A stretch of 64,000 bases of DNA from Pseudoalteromonas atlantica (GCA_007988745.1 BJUT01000016.1:1-64000); one strand, 5' to 3'; numbered from the stretch's first letter, positions 1-10,008 are shown. Numbers and translations: made by a program. The notes: generated by a model not told the origin, from the letters alone.

Positions 1-36
1 GTGAAATTGAAGCAAAGTGGTTACTTTAAACACTAA
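1..36 (+). CDS. possible C-terminal end of a gene entering from the left
   Basis: Frame 1 is open from the window edge to a TAA at 34-36 and gives an 11-residue tail. It stops just before a bidirectional hairpin terminator and faces gppA tail to tail, which fits the end of a rightward gene. In some gammaproteobacteria ppk lies opposite a ppx/gppA gene, but these 11 residues are too few to identify anything. It may also be a chance open frame. Confidence 0.25.
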   Translation: MKLKQSGYFKH

Positions 37-58
37 AAAGGCACTTACGGGCCTTTTA
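35..58. terminator. bidirectional intrinsic terminator between the left-edge gene and gppA
   Basis: A 7-bp perfect stem (36-42 with 51-57) has an 8-base loop and is flanked by an A run on the left and Ts on the right. It can terminate gppA, which stops at 61 on the minus strand, and any rightward gene ending at 36. Confidence 0.65.
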
Positions 59-60
59 TA

Positions 61-1554
61 TTAGTTTACGATGAGTTTCCAACCGAGTTTACTTTGCAAT
101 TTAGACTCTTGTTGTAGCTCACTAGCCATAAGAGGGTGTTCTTTTAACCAGTTATTGGCAAACTTTAAGTCTAAGGTGTCTTTTTCTACAGATAACTCTA
201 TTCTAGGAAGTACGTCGTCTTGTCGGCGCATCGATAATATTACGGCAATTCTTAATAACCTAACTAAGTATTGGGTAAGTGTACTATGTGCACCTAGAGC
301 GTCGAAGCTGCCTTTTTGAATATCGGAGCGATGTGCATTAGCAACAGCTGCAATCACTTTATGTTCAGATTGTGAAAAACCTGGCATATCGGTGTTTTCT
401 ATAATGTAGGCTGTGTGCTTGTGATATTGCTTGTACTCTATTAATAAACCAATTTCGTGTAGTTGTGCTGCGGCTTTTAAAAGCGGCAACGCATTTTCAC
501 TAACAAGCGGCCAGCTTTCACCTACTTGTTCTGCCAGTTGAATAACTAAGCTCGATACCCGATTAGCTTGCTTTTGATCAACATGGTAACGGTCCATAAA
601 CCCATCAACGGTGCGTTTACGAATGTCGTTGTTATGAAGCTCGGGCACCATACTGTAAAGCACACCTTCGCGAAGTGCACCGCCAGCTAATCCCATTTTT
701 TCAATTTCAAGCGATTCAAATAGCGCAATTAAGATAGCTAGGCCAGATACAAAAACTAATCTACGCTCTTCGCTTAGACCAGGTAAGTCTAGTGCAGCGA
801 TAGTGCTAAACGTTATTGATTGCTCTTTTATTTTATTTAGCTTTTCTAGGGTGAGTAGTTCATCTAAGTGTTGCGCAACCATTATTTCTTGAATGGCTTG
901 CACTGTGCCAGAAGCACCCGATGCAATTTGCCAACCTGCTTGTTTATACTCAGGGGCAATTTCATCAATAACTTCGTGGGCAGCTTTGATGGCAGCGTTA
1001 AAGTTTGCTTCACTTAATTGGCAATCTTTAAAATAGCGTTCTAAATAAGTAACACACCCCATATTTAAGCTTTTATAGTGCAGTGCCTCAAAACCCTTAC
1101 CTATAACGACTTCGGTACTTGCACCACCAATATCAATAACTAGCTGCTTGCCAGTGCATGATGAAGTGTGTGCTACGCCTTTATAAATAGTGCGTGCTTC
1201 TAGCTCACCACTTATTACATTAATAGTATGGCCTAAGATTTTTTCGGCTTGTGCTTTGAAAACATCGGCATTCGTCGCAAGACGTAATGTGGCCGTTGCT
1301 ACTATGGTTATATTTTGTTTTGGAATGTCTTGTAGGCGCTCAGCAAAAAGTGCAAGGCACTCCCAGCCTCGCTGCATTGCCTCAGTGCTTAATACGTTAT
1401 CTTTATCAAGCCCTGCGGCTAATCTTACTTTGCGTTTAACGCGGCCTATAGTTTGTAGGCCGCCAGCAATTGATTTAGCAATAAGCATATGAAAGCTATT
1501 TGAGCCTAAATCAATGACTGCATACACATTTTTTTGCGGTTTAAATTGCCCCAC
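61..1554 (-). CDS. gppA: guanosine-5'-triphosphate,3'-diphosphate pyrophosphatase (GppA)
   Basis: This is a 497-residue member of the Ppx/GppA family, which converts pppGpp to ppGpp and can also cleave polyphosphate ends. The actin-like ATPase fold starts with the phosphate-1 motif IDLGSNSFHML near residue 15. The second phosphate motif VIDIGGASTEVV lies near residue 140, and the C-terminal third looks like an HD-type helical domain. The N-terminal region (KRKVRLAAGL, ERLQDIP, VATATLRLA) closely resembles E. coli GppA rather than Ppx, and the length matches (494 in E. coli). It lies next to rhlB on the same strand, as in E. coli. The spacing of 44 bases to rhlB suggests co-transcription, with rhlB first. 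Confidence 0.93.
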   Translation of the reverse strand: MGQFKPQKNVYAVIDLGSNSFHMLIAKSIAGGLQTIGRVKRKVRLAAGLDKDNVLSTEAMQRGWECLALFAERLQDIPKQNITIVATATLRLATNADVFKAQAEKILGHTINVISGELEARTIYKGVAHTSSCTGKQLVIDIGGASTEVVIGKGFEALHYKSLNMGCVTYLERYFKDCQLSEANFNAAIKAAHEVIDEIAPEYKQAGWQIASGASGTVQAIQEIMVAQHLDELLTLEKLNKIKEQSITFSTIAALDLPGLSEERRLVFVSGLAILIALFESLEIEKMGLAGGALREGVLYSMVPELHNNDIRKRTVDGFMDRYHVDQKQANRVSSLVIQLAEQVGESWPLVSENALPLLKAAAQLHEIGLLIEYKQYHKHTAYIIENTDMPGFSQSEHKVIAAVANAHRSDIQKGSFDALGAHSTLTQYLVRLLRIAVILSMRRQDDVLPRIELSVEKDTLDLKFANNWLKEHPLMASELQQESKLQSKLGWKLIVN

Positions 1555-1598
1555 CGTTCAAAAACCTCTAGTTACTACTACGTACAGTAACGGCCGAG

Positions 1599-2876
1599 TT
1601 ACGACCGTCCTTTTTGGTAACTATTATTTGGGCGACGTCCGTTATTATTACTACGATTACGTGGGCCTGTAGAATAGTTGCGCTTTCTTTGAATAGTAGG
1701 CTTTGTTAAATCATCTAGCAATGCGGTTTTATCATAATGTGATAAAGGAATGCTGTGCTCTATATACTCTTCTATTTCATGCAGGTTATAAGCGTACTGC
1801 TCACATGCAAAGCTAATTGCATGACCTGATGCGCCCGCACGACCTGTACGGCCAATACGGTGAACGTAATCTTCACAATCATCTGGCAGGTCAAAGTTAA
1901 ATACATGACTTACCTCAGGGATATGTAGCCCACGTGCTGCCACATCGGTTGCCACTAAAAAGTCTAATTCGCCTTTGGTGAATTGCGCTAATATAGATTG
2001 GCGTTTTTTCTGGTTTACATCGCCAGTGAGCATACCTACTCGGTGGCCATCGGCTTTTAACCAGGCATACACTGTTTCACAGCTGTGCTTTGTATTGGCA
2101 AACACAATGGCTTTGTCTGGCCATTCTTCCTCAATTAAAGTTAATAGCAGCTTAATTTTATCTTCTTGAGAAGGATGAAATAGCTCTTCTTTAATTCGCT
2201 TACCTGTTTTAACGTCTGGCTCGATTTGAACGTGCTCAGGGTTGGTCATATGTTCAAAGGCAAGTTCTTGCACGCGATAAGAAAGCGTGGCAGAAAATAA
2301 TAGGTTTAATCTATCTGCTGTATCTGGCATGCGGCGGAACATGTAACGAATGTCTTTTATAAAGCCTAAATCGAACATACGATCGGCTTCATCAAGCACA
2401 ACTACCTCAATTTCATTAAGGGTGTAACAGCCTTGCTTGTACAAATCGATTAGTCGACCTGTAGTACCAATTAAAATATCAACGCCTTTTTCTAATTGTG
2501 CACGTTGTTTTTCGTAATCTTCGCCACCATATACTAAACCTAAGTTAAGATTACAGTGCGGCGCTAAAATTTTAGCATCTTTGTGTATCTGAATCGCAAG
2601 CTCCCGAGTCGGGGCCATGATCAGGGCTCTTGGATGTTTACTAGGTGCTTTGCTAGATTGTAATAACCGATGGCACGTGGCAGTTAAAAACGCCAACGTT
2701 TTGCCCGTACCTGTTTGTGCTTGGCCCGCGATATCGCGTCCGTCACAAATAAAAGGTAGGCATTTTGCTTGAATGGGTGTGCAATATTCAAACCCACTTT
2801 CGGTTAAACCGGCAACCACTTCCGGTGCGATAGCAAAGTCTGAAAACTTTTTATCGGTCAAATGTGTCTTAGTCAT
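1599..2876 (-). CDS. rhlB: ATP-dependent RNA helicase RhlB
   Basis: This is a 425-residue DEAD-box helicase; in E. coli RhlB (421 residues) unwinds RNA for the RNase E degradosome. The motifs are in order: Q motif around residues 30-37, Walker A AQTGTGKT at 53-60, PTRELA, a DEAD box in [13 protein letters not shown] in LFSATLS, and HRIGRTGR near the end of the helicase core. The tail after residue 395 is rich in Arg, Asn and Gly, as is typical of RNA-binding tails. The gene is divergent from trxA with gppA behind it, the classic gppA-rhlB-trxA-rho arrangement. That synteny is the main reason for choosing RhlB over RhlE or SrmB. Confidence 0.95.
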   Translation of the reverse strand: MTKTHLTDKKFSDFAIAPEVVAGLTESGFEYCTPIQAKCLPFICDGRDIAGQAQTGTGKTLAFLTATCHRLLQSSKAPSKHPRALIMAPTRELAIQIHKDAKILAPHCNLNLGLVYGGEDYEKQRAQLEKGVDILIGTTGRLIDLYKQGCYTLNEIEVVVLDEADRMFDLGFIKDIRYMFRRMPDTADRLNLLFSATLSYRVQELAFEHMTNPEHVQIEPDVKTGKRIKEELFHPSQEDKIKLLLTLIEEEWPDKAIVFANTKHSCETVYAWLKADGHRVGMLTGDVNQKKRQSILAQFTKGELDFLVATDVAARGLHIPEVSHVFNFDLPDDCEDYVHRIGRTGRAGASGHAISFACEQYAYNLHEIEEYIEHSIPLSHYDKTALLDDLTKPTIQRKRNYSTGPRNRSNNNGRRPNNSYQKGRS

Positions 2877-2967
2877 AGCGTTTAAGCATAACGTTTAAAC
2901 TTGCAATAAGAAACAAGAGTGTTTAAATACGCACTAAATATTTCGCCTAACTAAATCGGAGAGCGCA

Positions 2968-3294
2968 ATGAGCGAGAAAATAATCCAAATTACTGACGAT
3001 AGCTTTGAAGCTGACGTATTACAATCAGACAAGCCTGTACTAGTAGATTTTTGGGCTGAGTGGTGCGGACCTTGTAAAATGATCGCCCCTATCCTTAATG
3101 AAGTAGCTGATGAATACGAAAGCCGTGTAACAGTTGCTAAATTAAACATCGACCAAAACGCGGGTACACCGCCTAAATTTGGTATTCGTGGTATTCCTAC
3201 TCTGCTTCTTTTTAAAGACGGTCAAGTAGCTGCAACGAAAGTTGGTGCGCTTTCTAAAACTCAACTTATCGAGTTCTTAGAAAACAATATCTAA
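2968..3294 (+). CDS. trxA: thioredoxin 1
   Basis: This is a 108-residue cytoplasmic thioredoxin, one residue shorter than E. coli TrxA. The redox motif WCGPC has its cysteines at residues 33 and 36. The conserved cis-proline loop GIRGIPT is present, and the C-terminal helix ends the domain normally. It reduces protein disulfides, for example in ribonucleotide reductase and PAPS reductase, using electrons from thioredoxin reductase. A strong ribosome binding site (GGAG) lies 8 bases before the ATG. Divergent from rhlB and upstream of rho, as in E. coli. A strong terminator follows, so rho probably has its own promoter. Confidence 0.97.
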   Translation: MSEKIIQITDDSFEADVLQSDKPVLVDFWAEWCGPCKMIAPILNEVADEYESRVTVAKLNIDQNAGTPPKFGIRGIPTLLLFKDGQVAATKVGALSKTQLIEFLENNI

Positions 3295-3303
3295 GTAAAA
3301 ATT

Positions 3304-3332
3304 AAAAAAAAGGGCGTTTTTGCCCTTTTTTT
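3304..3332 (+). terminator. intrinsic terminator after trxA
   Basis: A run of eight As and GGGC pair with GCCC and seven Ts across a 6-base loop. It follows the trxA stop by about 10 bases and is a textbook rho-independent terminator. Confidence 0.9.
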
Positions 3333-3476
3333 GTGTTTATTTTGTATAAAGACTGGACGCTATGCCAGTGAACTGCTAGTTTATAAAGCCAACTAATCCT
3401 TAGTTATATTCAACAAACCTCACTCAACTATCAAAGCGATTTTGAGTATGACAATTGTAATAAAGAACCCACCAAT

Positions 3477-4736
3477 ATGCATTTACGCGAATTAAAAGAC
3501 AAGTCTATAAAAGAACTTGTAAACTTAGCTGAGTCCATGGGGCTCGAAAACGTAGCCCGCTTAAGAAAGCAAGATATCATTTTTGCTATTCTTAAAGCAC
3601 ATGCCAAAGGCGGAGAGAACATCTTCGGTGGCGGTGTACTAGAGATTTTACAAGATGGTTTTGGTTTTTTAAGATCATCAGAAGCATCTTACTTAGCTGG
3701 CCCAGATGATATTTATGTATCTCCAAGCCAAATTCGCCGTTTCAGCATGCGTACTGGCGATTCTATTTCAGGGCTTATTCGTCCACCTAAAGATGGCGAA
3801 CGCTACTTTGCTTTATTAAAAGTAAATGAAGTTAACTTCGATAAACCTGAAAACTCTCGCACTAAAATTCTTTTTGAAAACCTTACCCCACTACATGCAA
3901 ACGAACGTTTTCGTATGGAACGCGGTAACGGCAGTAAAGAAGACATTACCGCTCGTGTACTTGATTTAGCATCTCCAATTGGCCGTGGCCAACGTGGTTT
4001 GTTAGTAGCACCGCCTAAAGCGGGTAAAACAATGCTACTGCAAAACATTGCACAATCAATTACTCACAATCACCCAGATGTTACATTAATGGTTTTACTT
4101 ATTGATGAGCGTCCGGAGGAAGTAACCGAGATGCAGCGCCTCGTTAAAGGTGAAGTTATTGCATCAACGTTTGATGAGCCAGCTTCTCGCCACGTACAAG
4201 TTGCAGAAATGGTTATTGAAAAAGCAAAACGTTTAGTTGAGCACAAAAAAGATGTGGTTATCTTGCTTGATTCAATCACCCGTTTAGCACGTGCTTACAA
4301 CACCGTGATTCCTTCATCAGGTAAAGTACTTACCGGTGGTGTTGATGCTAACGCATTGCACAAGCCTAAGCGCTTCTTTGGTGCTGCACGTAATGTTGAA
4401 GAAGGCGGTAGCTTAACGATTATAGCTACAGCTCTTATCGACACGGGCTCTAAAATGGATGAAGTTATCTACGAAGAGTTTAAAGGTACCGGTAACATGG
4501 AACTACACTTAAATCGTAAGATTGCTGAAAAGCGTGTATTCCCTGCCATCGACTTTAACCGCTCTGGTACGCGTCGTGAAGAACTACTTACTAAGCCAGA
4601 TGAGCTACAAAAGCTGTGGATTTTACGTAAGATTGTTCATGAAATGTCAGAGATTGATGCTATGGAATTCTTAATTGATAAGCTTTCTATGAGCAAAACG
4701 AACGATGAATTCTTCGATTCGATGAAACGCCAATAA
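3477..4736 (+). CDS. rho: transcription termination factor Rho
   Basis: This is a 419-residue protein, exactly the E. coli length. It is the hexameric RNA-dependent ATPase that ends transcription at rut sites. An N-terminal helical domain is followed by the cold-shock-like RNA-binding domain, with GFGFLRS near residue 60. The Walker A loop APPKAGKT has its first lysine at residue 181, the same number as in E. coli, and Walker B is [16 protein letters not shown]. The Q and R loops ([21 protein letters not shown]) are intact, and there is no insertion of the kind found in some other phyla. About 144 bases of leader separate it from the trxA terminator. In E. coli this leader region carries Rho autoregulation; nothing specific is visible here. 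Confidence 0.98.
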   Translation: MHLRELKDKSIKELVNLAESMGLENVARLRKQDIIFAILKAHAKGGENIFGGGVLEILQDGFGFLRSSEASYLAGPDDIYVSPSQIRRFSMRTGDSISGLIRPPKDGERYFALLKVNEVNFDKPENSRTKILFENLTPLHANERFRMERGNGSKEDITARVLDLASPIGRGQRGLLVAPPKAGKTMLLQNIAQSITHNHPDVTLMVLLIDERPEEVTEMQRLVKGEVIASTFDEPASRHVQVAEMVIEKAKRLVEHKKDVVILLDSITRLARAYNTVIPSSGKVLTGGVDANALHKPKRFFGAARNVEEGGSLTIIATALIDTGSKMDEVIYEEFKGTGNMELHLNRKIAEKRVFPAIDFNRSGTRREELLTKPDELQKLWILRKIVHEMSEIDAMEFLIDKLSMSKTNDEFFDSMKRQ

Positions 4737-4753
4737 GCGCGTTTTCGTTATAT

Positions 4754-4780
4754 AAAAAAAGCGCCTAGGGCGCTTTTTTT
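4754..4780 (+). terminator. intrinsic terminator after rho
   Basis: AGCGCC and GGCGCT pair across a 3-base loop. The stem is extended by a run of As before and seven Ts after, and lies 17 bases past the rho stop. Confidence 0.9.
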
Positions 4781-4793
4781 ATGTTTAAACGAC

Positions 4794-4959
4794 TAATACC
4801 AATCGGCTTAGATATTTAGCCTTTCTAGCATACTAAATAAAGCGTTAATGGCGTTATAAATTTCTTATGTAGAACAACTAGGTGTCAAAACTTATGCCTT
4901 ATGACCACTCTATTTATCTGTCGCTATAAATGTCTAATAACCTAACACGATTGGTATAA
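4794..4959. repeat. MITE-like intergenic element with terminal inverted repeats
   Basis: The 10-mer ATACCAATCG at 4796-4805 recurs in exact inverted form, CGATTGGTAT, at 4948-4957, and similarity extends one or two bases further out. The roughly 145 bases between them are AT-rich and encode nothing obvious. The element fills the gap between the rho terminator and the end of the next gene and reaches to its stop codon. Short intergenic repeats with ATACCAAT-type ends are, as far as I recall, frequent in Pseudoalteromonas and Shewanella genomes, but copy number cannot be checked here. Confidence 0.5.
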
Positions 4960-7773
4960 TTAACTCTCGTTATATTTTTTAAGTACACGCTGTAATTCAT
5001 CTACAAGCTTTTGAATGTGTTCTTTACTTTGGCTTTGTTTATTGAGTAAAGCCATATCGAGATTTTTAGCGGCTTTGGCAATATCGTCTAACGCAAACAT
5101 TTGCGCAGCGCCTAAAATACGATGGCTGTCTTTTTGTAGTGCCTCTAGGTCATTACTATTATGGTGCTGACTTATGGTTTCGCTTTCAAACGTGAAGCTT
5201 TGCTTAAAACTTGTTACTAAGTCGCTCATGTCTATCTTAGCTGTATAGGCTGCCTCTTGTTTTGCTTCACCTAAATGCTGGGCAAGGGTGTTATAAAACG
5301 CGTTTTTATCTAATGGCTTACCTAAATACCCTGTAAACCCTAGGGCAAGATAATCATCAACTTCATGGCTCATTGCATTGGCCGTTAAAGCAAAAATAGG
5401 CGCTTGAAAGCCGCACTGTTGCAACAACGAAAACGCAGCACGCCCGTCCATAATAGGCATTTGTATATCAAGCAGCACGAGGTCTGGGTATATTTGTAGG
5501 CACTTCTCAACCGCTTGCTCGCCATTTTCTACCGCAATAACTTCAAGCCCCATAGAACGTAAATAACGACTTATGAGTCTGCGATTGTCGGGATGATCCT
5601 CAGCCAGTACTACACGCCCGGTTAACTGCTTAACCTGTTCAGCGGCGCTTACATGTTCGTACTCATCTAGCTCTTTTTCAACTTCTATACAGGGTAAAAA
5701 CAGCGAAAACTGACTTCCGCGTTTAAACTCACTTTGTACGCTAATGTAGCCGCCCATCATAGAGGCTAACTGTTGAGACAAACTAAGCCCTAACCCGGTG
5801 CCACCAAAGCGGCGACTAATACTGTTATCGGCTTGGCTAAAGCATTCAAATATTTGTTTTAGCTGTGATGAATTCATGCCAATACCGGTGTCTTTAACTA
5901 TAAAAACAAGCCCTTGCTCGGTTTTGTTTAAAGACACAACTACCTGCCCCGCCTGCGTAAACTTAACAGCATTAGCACATAAATTAATGAGTATTTGCTT
6001 CACCCGCATTAAATCGAGCTTGGTATAAAACGCATTGCCTACATGGTTATCAAAACGAATTTGTAAATGCTTCGCCTTAGCCTGCGTAATAAACATGGCA
6101 TGTACATCGCTAACTAGCTGCACTATGTCAAAGCACGAAATATTAAGCTCTAATCTGTTTGCTTCTATTTTACTTAAATCGAGTACGTCATTAATTAAAC
6201 TTTTTAAGTGATCGCTATGTCGTTGAATTATTTTTAATTCATCTTGTAGGTTTTCAGGCTCGTACAAACCATTAATTAAATCATCTGTTTGGCCTAAAAT
6301 AGCGGTGAGCGGGGTTCTAATTTCATGGCTAATATTTGCCAAAAACTGGCTTTTAACATCATTTGCTTCTCGTAGCTCTTGGGCAATAGCTTGTAGCTCT
6401 GCTGTACGCTGCGCAACTTGTTCTTTTAATAACTGCTTAGCACGCTTTTCGGCGCCCCGACGATAAAGCGCGGTACCCGTTACAATTACTAAAAATAATA
6501 AAACAAAAATAAAAACCGTAAGCTGCGAACGTTGGCTCATTTTTAACTTTTGTACTTTTCGTTCTTGCTTCAGCTTTTGAATTTCTTGATTTAACTGAGT
6601 AGCTTTAAATTGATTTTGCAGTACAGCTAAAGCGCTGGTAATTGTTTCGCTATTTATACCGCGCTGCTCTGCTACAAACTTTTCGTGCAGAGTTAATGCC
6701 TCAGCGTAGTTGCCTTTGCTTGCCTCTAGGAGCGAGCGTGTACCAAAAGCATCGCGCTTGATACGCACACTATTATATTGTGTGGCCAAATCGGTTGCTT
6801 TATCTAGGCTTTTTTGCGAATCAGCAAGCTCGCCTCTCACAAATTGTATTTTAGCCAGTGCATGTAAGGCGTTAAGCTCTAAGCTGTGATTAGCAATTTT
6901 AAGGGCATTTTGCACCCCCAATTTAGCTTGCTCGTAGGCAACATCCACATTATTAAGAATTAAATTGATGTTTGCTAAATTAGTATATTGGGTAGATAAC
7001 TTATTATAATCATTGGTAGAAATATAATAGCGCAGTGCCATTTGGTAATAATGCAGCGCTAAATCTAATTGCGAACTTTCGTAGTAAGCAACCCCTAAAT
7101 TATTGTTAACTTGCGCTATGCCGCTGGTATCAGCTAATTTTTGATAAACTTTAAGTACTTCTTTATAAAATAAAATGGCGCTTTCGTAACGTGATAACCT
7201 AATGTACACCCCTGCTATATTTAGCAAAATATCAGCTTGGTCTTGAGCACTGCCCTTTTTCTCATAAATCTCTTTTGCTTTTAAATAATATTCGAGCGTT
7301 AGCTCCATATTATTCATTTCGAAGTACGCTAAACCAATATTACTTAGCAGGTTTGCAAGCTCTACTTGCTTATTGTTTTTTTCAACAATCACCATGGCGC
7401 GGCTATATTCAACAATAGCTTGCTGAAAATATCCCTGAAAATAAAACACAACGCCTTGCATTTTAATGGCTCTAAAGTGCATATCTGGTAGGTAGTTTAA
7501 GGAAGTGTGCTGTTCTAATTTTTTAAAATACAGCAGGGCATTTTCAAAATCATCTGAGGAGAAGGCTAAATCGGCAAGTTCAGAATACACACTGACCTTT
7601 TGGGATTCTGTGATATTTTTTGCTTCAAGCAGCGCATTACCGAGCGTGAGTTTTACGTCCCACTGCTGCTCTTTTTTAAATTCATCAAATAAAGATACAC
7701 TATTTTGAGCAAAGCTTGGCAGTATGAACACACAACATAAAACAAATAAAAGGCACTTCAATTTGCCTTGCAT
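4960..7773 (-). CDS. TPR-sensor hybrid histidine kinase with receiver and Hpt domains
   Basis: This is a 937-residue membrane sensor. The domains in order are a signal peptide (about 1-22) and periplasmic tetratricopeptide repeats (about 60-370). A membrane helix around 412-435 and a coiled coil follow. HisKA has its phosphoacceptor His at 483 (ISHEIRTP) and is followed by HATPase with DTGIGMN and GGTGLGL boxes. A receiver has Asp769 in LLDIQMP, and a C-terminal helical domain carries DSHRILGAA with His884, which looks like an Hpt. A complete His-Asp-His relay could therefore run inside one protein. No response regulator lies beside it. It is divergent from the DnaJ-related gene. The signal is unknown; periplasmic TPRs suggest a protein or peptide partner. 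Confidence 0.85.
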   Translation of the reverse strand: MQGKLKCLLFVLCCVFILPSFAQNSVSLFDEFKKEQQWDVKLTLGNALLEAKNITESQKVSVYSELADLAFSSDDFENALLYFKKLEQHTSLNYLPDMHFRAIKMQGVVFYFQGYFQQAIVEYSRAMVIVEKNNKQVELANLLSNIGLAYFEMNNMELTLEYYLKAKEIYEKKGSAQDQADILLNIAGVYIRLSRYESAILFYKEVLKVYQKLADTSGIAQVNNNLGVAYYESSQLDLALHYYQMALRYYISTNDYNKLSTQYTNLANINLILNNVDVAYEQAKLGVQNALKIANHSLELNALHALAKIQFVRGELADSQKSLDKATDLATQYNSVRIKRDAFGTRSLLEASKGNYAEALTLHEKFVAEQRGINSETITSALAVLQNQFKATQLNQEIQKLKQERKVQKLKMSQRSQLTVFIFVLLFLVIVTGTALYRRGAEKRAKQLLKEQVAQRTAELQAIAQELREANDVKSQFLANISHEIRTPLTAILGQTDDLINGLYEPENLQDELKIIQRHSDHLKSLINDVLDLSKIEANRLELNISCFDIVQLVSDVHAMFITQAKAKHLQIRFDNHVGNAFYTKLDLMRVKQILINLCANAVKFTQAGQVVVSLNKTEQGLVFIVKDTGIGMNSSQLKQIFECFSQADNSISRRFGGTGLGLSLSQQLASMMGGYISVQSEFKRGSQFSLFLPCIEVEKELDEYEHVSAAEQVKQLTGRVVLAEDHPDNRRLISRYLRSMGLEVIAVENGEQAVEKCLQIYPDLVLLDIQMPIMDGRAAFSLLQQCGFQAPIFALTANAMSHEVDDYLALGFTGYLGKPLDKNAFYNTLAQHLGEAKQEAAYTAKIDMSDLVTSFKQSFTFESETISQHHNSNDLEALQKDSHRILGAAQMFALDDIAKAAKNLDMALLNKQSQSKEHIQKLVDELQRVLKKYNES

Positions 7774-7848
7774 AATATTATTCCTTCAAACTTTAGCTTT
7801 AGTCAGTGTAATCTTTATTGAAGATACACAACAAAACGAGTGCAAACA

Positions 7849-8413
7849 ATGCTTAACCCCCTGATTGATGAGATTTTTGAGCTACTTTTAACTCAGCGTG
7901 TTTGGAAAGTTCATATCTTAGCTGCAACGCTCGCTCAACAAGGGGTGTTACCACCTTTAGATGCAAACCCTGAGCAAAATTTATTTAAAAAGAATTTTTT
8001 TAATTATGAATGCTTTATTTGAGCTGCAAACACAGCTATTACCCAAGCACTTAATTATATCGTCATTACATATTGAACTTACAGAGCCAAGTAGCAATGT
8101 AGCAACGCAGTCCCATTTAAAAAGTTACTATTTAAACTGGGAAAACTACGACACCAGTGCCAAAGACATAGAGGCATTATTAGATAGTTTTTGGCAGCAA
8201 TTTAACCCACTAATAAAGCAACCAGTTGGGCAAATTGAGCCATTACTTAAGGCTTGGCAACTACCGCCAAACTTTAGCCTGGCTATGCTACAAAAGCGCT
8301 GGCGGCAATTGGCATTAAAACATCATCCCGATAAGCAAACTGGGAGTGCATGTAAATTTAGACAAATAAGAGCCGAGTATGAGCAGCTAAAGCTAGCTGC
8401 TCAAAACAGGTAA
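7849..8413 (+). pseudogene. DnaJ-related protein, split by a frameshift in a T7 run
   Basis: Two overlapping frames together make one protein of about 187 residues. The first (from the ATG at 7849, or a GTG at 7840) reads MLNPLIDEIFELL and ends at a TGA at 8020. The second carries LIMNALFELQ and a C-terminal J-domain fragment with the HPD motif (ALKHHPDK) up to 8413. The order matches the DNAJ_related N-terminal plus J-domain family. Dropping one T from the seven-T run at 7995-8001 joins KKNF directly to LIMNALFEL. Possible explanations are a recent mutation, a sequencing error in the homopolymer, or transcript slippage or ribosomal frameshifting. It ends directly against dbpA on the other strand. 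Confidence 0.75.
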
Positions 8414-9802
8414 TTAACGGGTAAGGCGACGGGCACGAATTTTACGCCCTTTAATATTGCCCTCGGTTAATTTACGTAGCGCAGGTTTTGATGCATTGCG
8501 CTCAACGGCTACAAAGGCAACGTTATCAAGTACATTTATTTTACCTACTTGGCGTCCTGCAACACCATCTTTGCCAGTAAGTGCACCTAAAATATCACCA
8601 GCGCGCACTTTTTGCTTTTTGCCCGAGTCGATCATTAGGGTAACCATTTCAGGCTTGTAAGGCGGCTTTTCTAATAAACTAAAAGCAGGCATTGGCTCTG
8701 GCAAAAAGTCTCGTTCGTAATGGTCGCCTATTTGCGCCACTTTAAACTGCTCAGCCTCACCGTAAATAGAGCATGCAATGCCTTTTTTACCCGCTCGGCC
8801 TGTGCGCCCTACACGGTGTACATGGGTTTGTGGGTCGTGTGCTAAGTGGTAATTTATTACTATGTCCATGTCGTCAATATCTAAGCCACGCGCGGCAACA
8901 TCGGTAGCAACTAATATTGAGGCGCTCTTATTAGCAAAATGAATTAACGTACGCTCGCGATCACGCTGCTCTAAATCACCGTGCAACGCCACTGCGCTAA
9001 AGCCTTCACTTGCTAAATCATCACAAACTTGTTGTGTTTCTACCTTGGTATTACAAAAAACAACACAGCTTTGTGGTGTAAATTTAAGTAGTAATAATTT
9101 AAGTGTTGAGTAACGCTGTTTGTTGTTGTCCATTTTGTAAAAGTATTGCTTTATTGTGCTTTTTTCTTGCTCTTCTTCTACTTTTATCATCTCTGGATTT
9201 TTTAATACGCGCTTTGCAATCGCTTCAATTGCACGCGGAAAGGTAGCACTAAATAACAACGTTTGACGATTTTGCGGTATGCGCTCAATAATGGCATCAA
9301 GGGTATCTTGAAAACCCATATCGAGCATTTGATCTGCCTCATCAAGTACCAGCGTTTCAACGTCGTCTAAACGCAGTGTACCTTTACGAATATGATCGTC
9401 TACTCGCCCAGGTGTACCCACAATAATGTGCGCGCCATGCTCAAGCGAGCCTATTTGTGGGCCAATAGAAACCCCGCCACACAAGGTTAAAATTTTAATA
9501 TTGTGAATACCGCGGGCAAGTTTACGCATTTCTACCGCCACTTGCTCAGCCAGCTCGCGCGTTGGACAAAGTACAAGCGATTGAATACGAAAACGTTTTA
9601 CATTTAATTTAGCTAACACACCTAAACTAAAAGCAGCAGTTTTACCTGAACCGGTTTTTGCCTGTGCAATAATGTCTTTACCTTCAAGTACAGGTGGCAG
9701 GCTTTGCGCTTGTACAGGCGTCATTTGCGAGTAGCCAAGTGTTGATAAATTATCAACTAAACCAGCAGGTAAAGCCAAAGATGAAAATGCAGTAGAAGTC
9801 AC
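8414..9802 (-). CDS. dbpA: ATP-dependent RNA helicase DbpA
   Basis: This is a DEAD-box helicase of 462 residues from the chosen GTG start, close to E. coli DbpA (457). It acts in 50S assembly by binding hairpin 92 of 23S rRNA. Helicase motifs are AQAKTGSGKTAAF, PTRELAEQ, DEAD in LDEADQML, SAT in LFSATFP, and HRVGRTGRAG. The last 75 residues form the DbpA-type RRM-like domain (KVRAGDILGALTGKDGVAG). The open frame runs 27 codons further upstream to 9883, but that stretch does not resemble the family. A GGA stands 7 bases before the GTG at 9802. It is divergent from the siderophore receptor gene. Confidence 0.92.
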   Translation of the reverse strand: MTSTAFSSLALPAGLVDNLSTLGYSQMTPVQAQSLPPVLEGKDIIAQAKTGSGKTAAFSLGVLAKLNVKRFRIQSLVLCPTRELAEQVAVEMRKLARGIHNIKILTLCGGVSIGPQIGSLEHGAHIIVGTPGRVDDHIRKGTLRLDDVETLVLDEADQMLDMGFQDTLDAIIERIPQNRQTLLFSATFPRAIEAIAKRVLKNPEMIKVEEEQEKSTIKQYFYKMDNNKQRYSTLKLLLLKFTPQSCVVFCNTKVETQQVCDDLASEGFSAVALHGDLEQRDRERTLIHFANKSASILVATDVAARGLDIDDMDIVINYHLAHDPQTHVHRVGRTGRAGKKGIACSIYGEAEQFKVAQIGDHYERDFLPEPMPAFSLLEKPPYKPEMVTLMIDSGKKQKVRAGDILGALTGKDGVAGRQVGKINVLDNVAFVAVERNASKPALRKLTEGNIKGRKIRARRLTR

Positions 9803-9947
9803 AATAAATTCCAAAATAATAAAAACAACACAGGGCTTAGCCCCAAAATATGGCTCTATAATAGCAGAATTCAGGTTAGGCAACCATTAATACCCGATGT
9901 GCATTATTTTACGATGCGTTAATCCTTGTTAATAAAAAAGTTGCAAA

Positions 9948-9962
9948 TGATACTAGTTTTCA
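9948..9962. promoter_or_regulatory. Fur-box-like site upstream of the TonB-dependent receptor
   Basis: The 15-mer TGATACTAGTTTTCA matches the Fur core TGATAATnATTATCA at 12 of 14 defined positions. It lies 47 bases before the receptor start codon, where iron-loaded Fur would block transcription. This fits the siderophore receptor downstream. It is a visual match, not a scored one. Confidence 0.55.
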
Positions 9963-10008
9963 TTAAGATCCTCGAAAAATTTTAACACCCTAACACTGGA
10001 TGTAATTG

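Noticed and set aside
1190..1492. 100-codon open frame on the plus strand inside gppA
   Set aside because: It lies wholly antisense to a well-conserved gene, shows no family likeness and has no ribosome binding site; other such overlapping frames were set aside for the same reason.
9803..9883. Upstream 27-codon extension of dbpA
   Set aside because: The stretch has no likeness to the family, and a GTG with a GGA ribosome binding site fits the E. coli length better.
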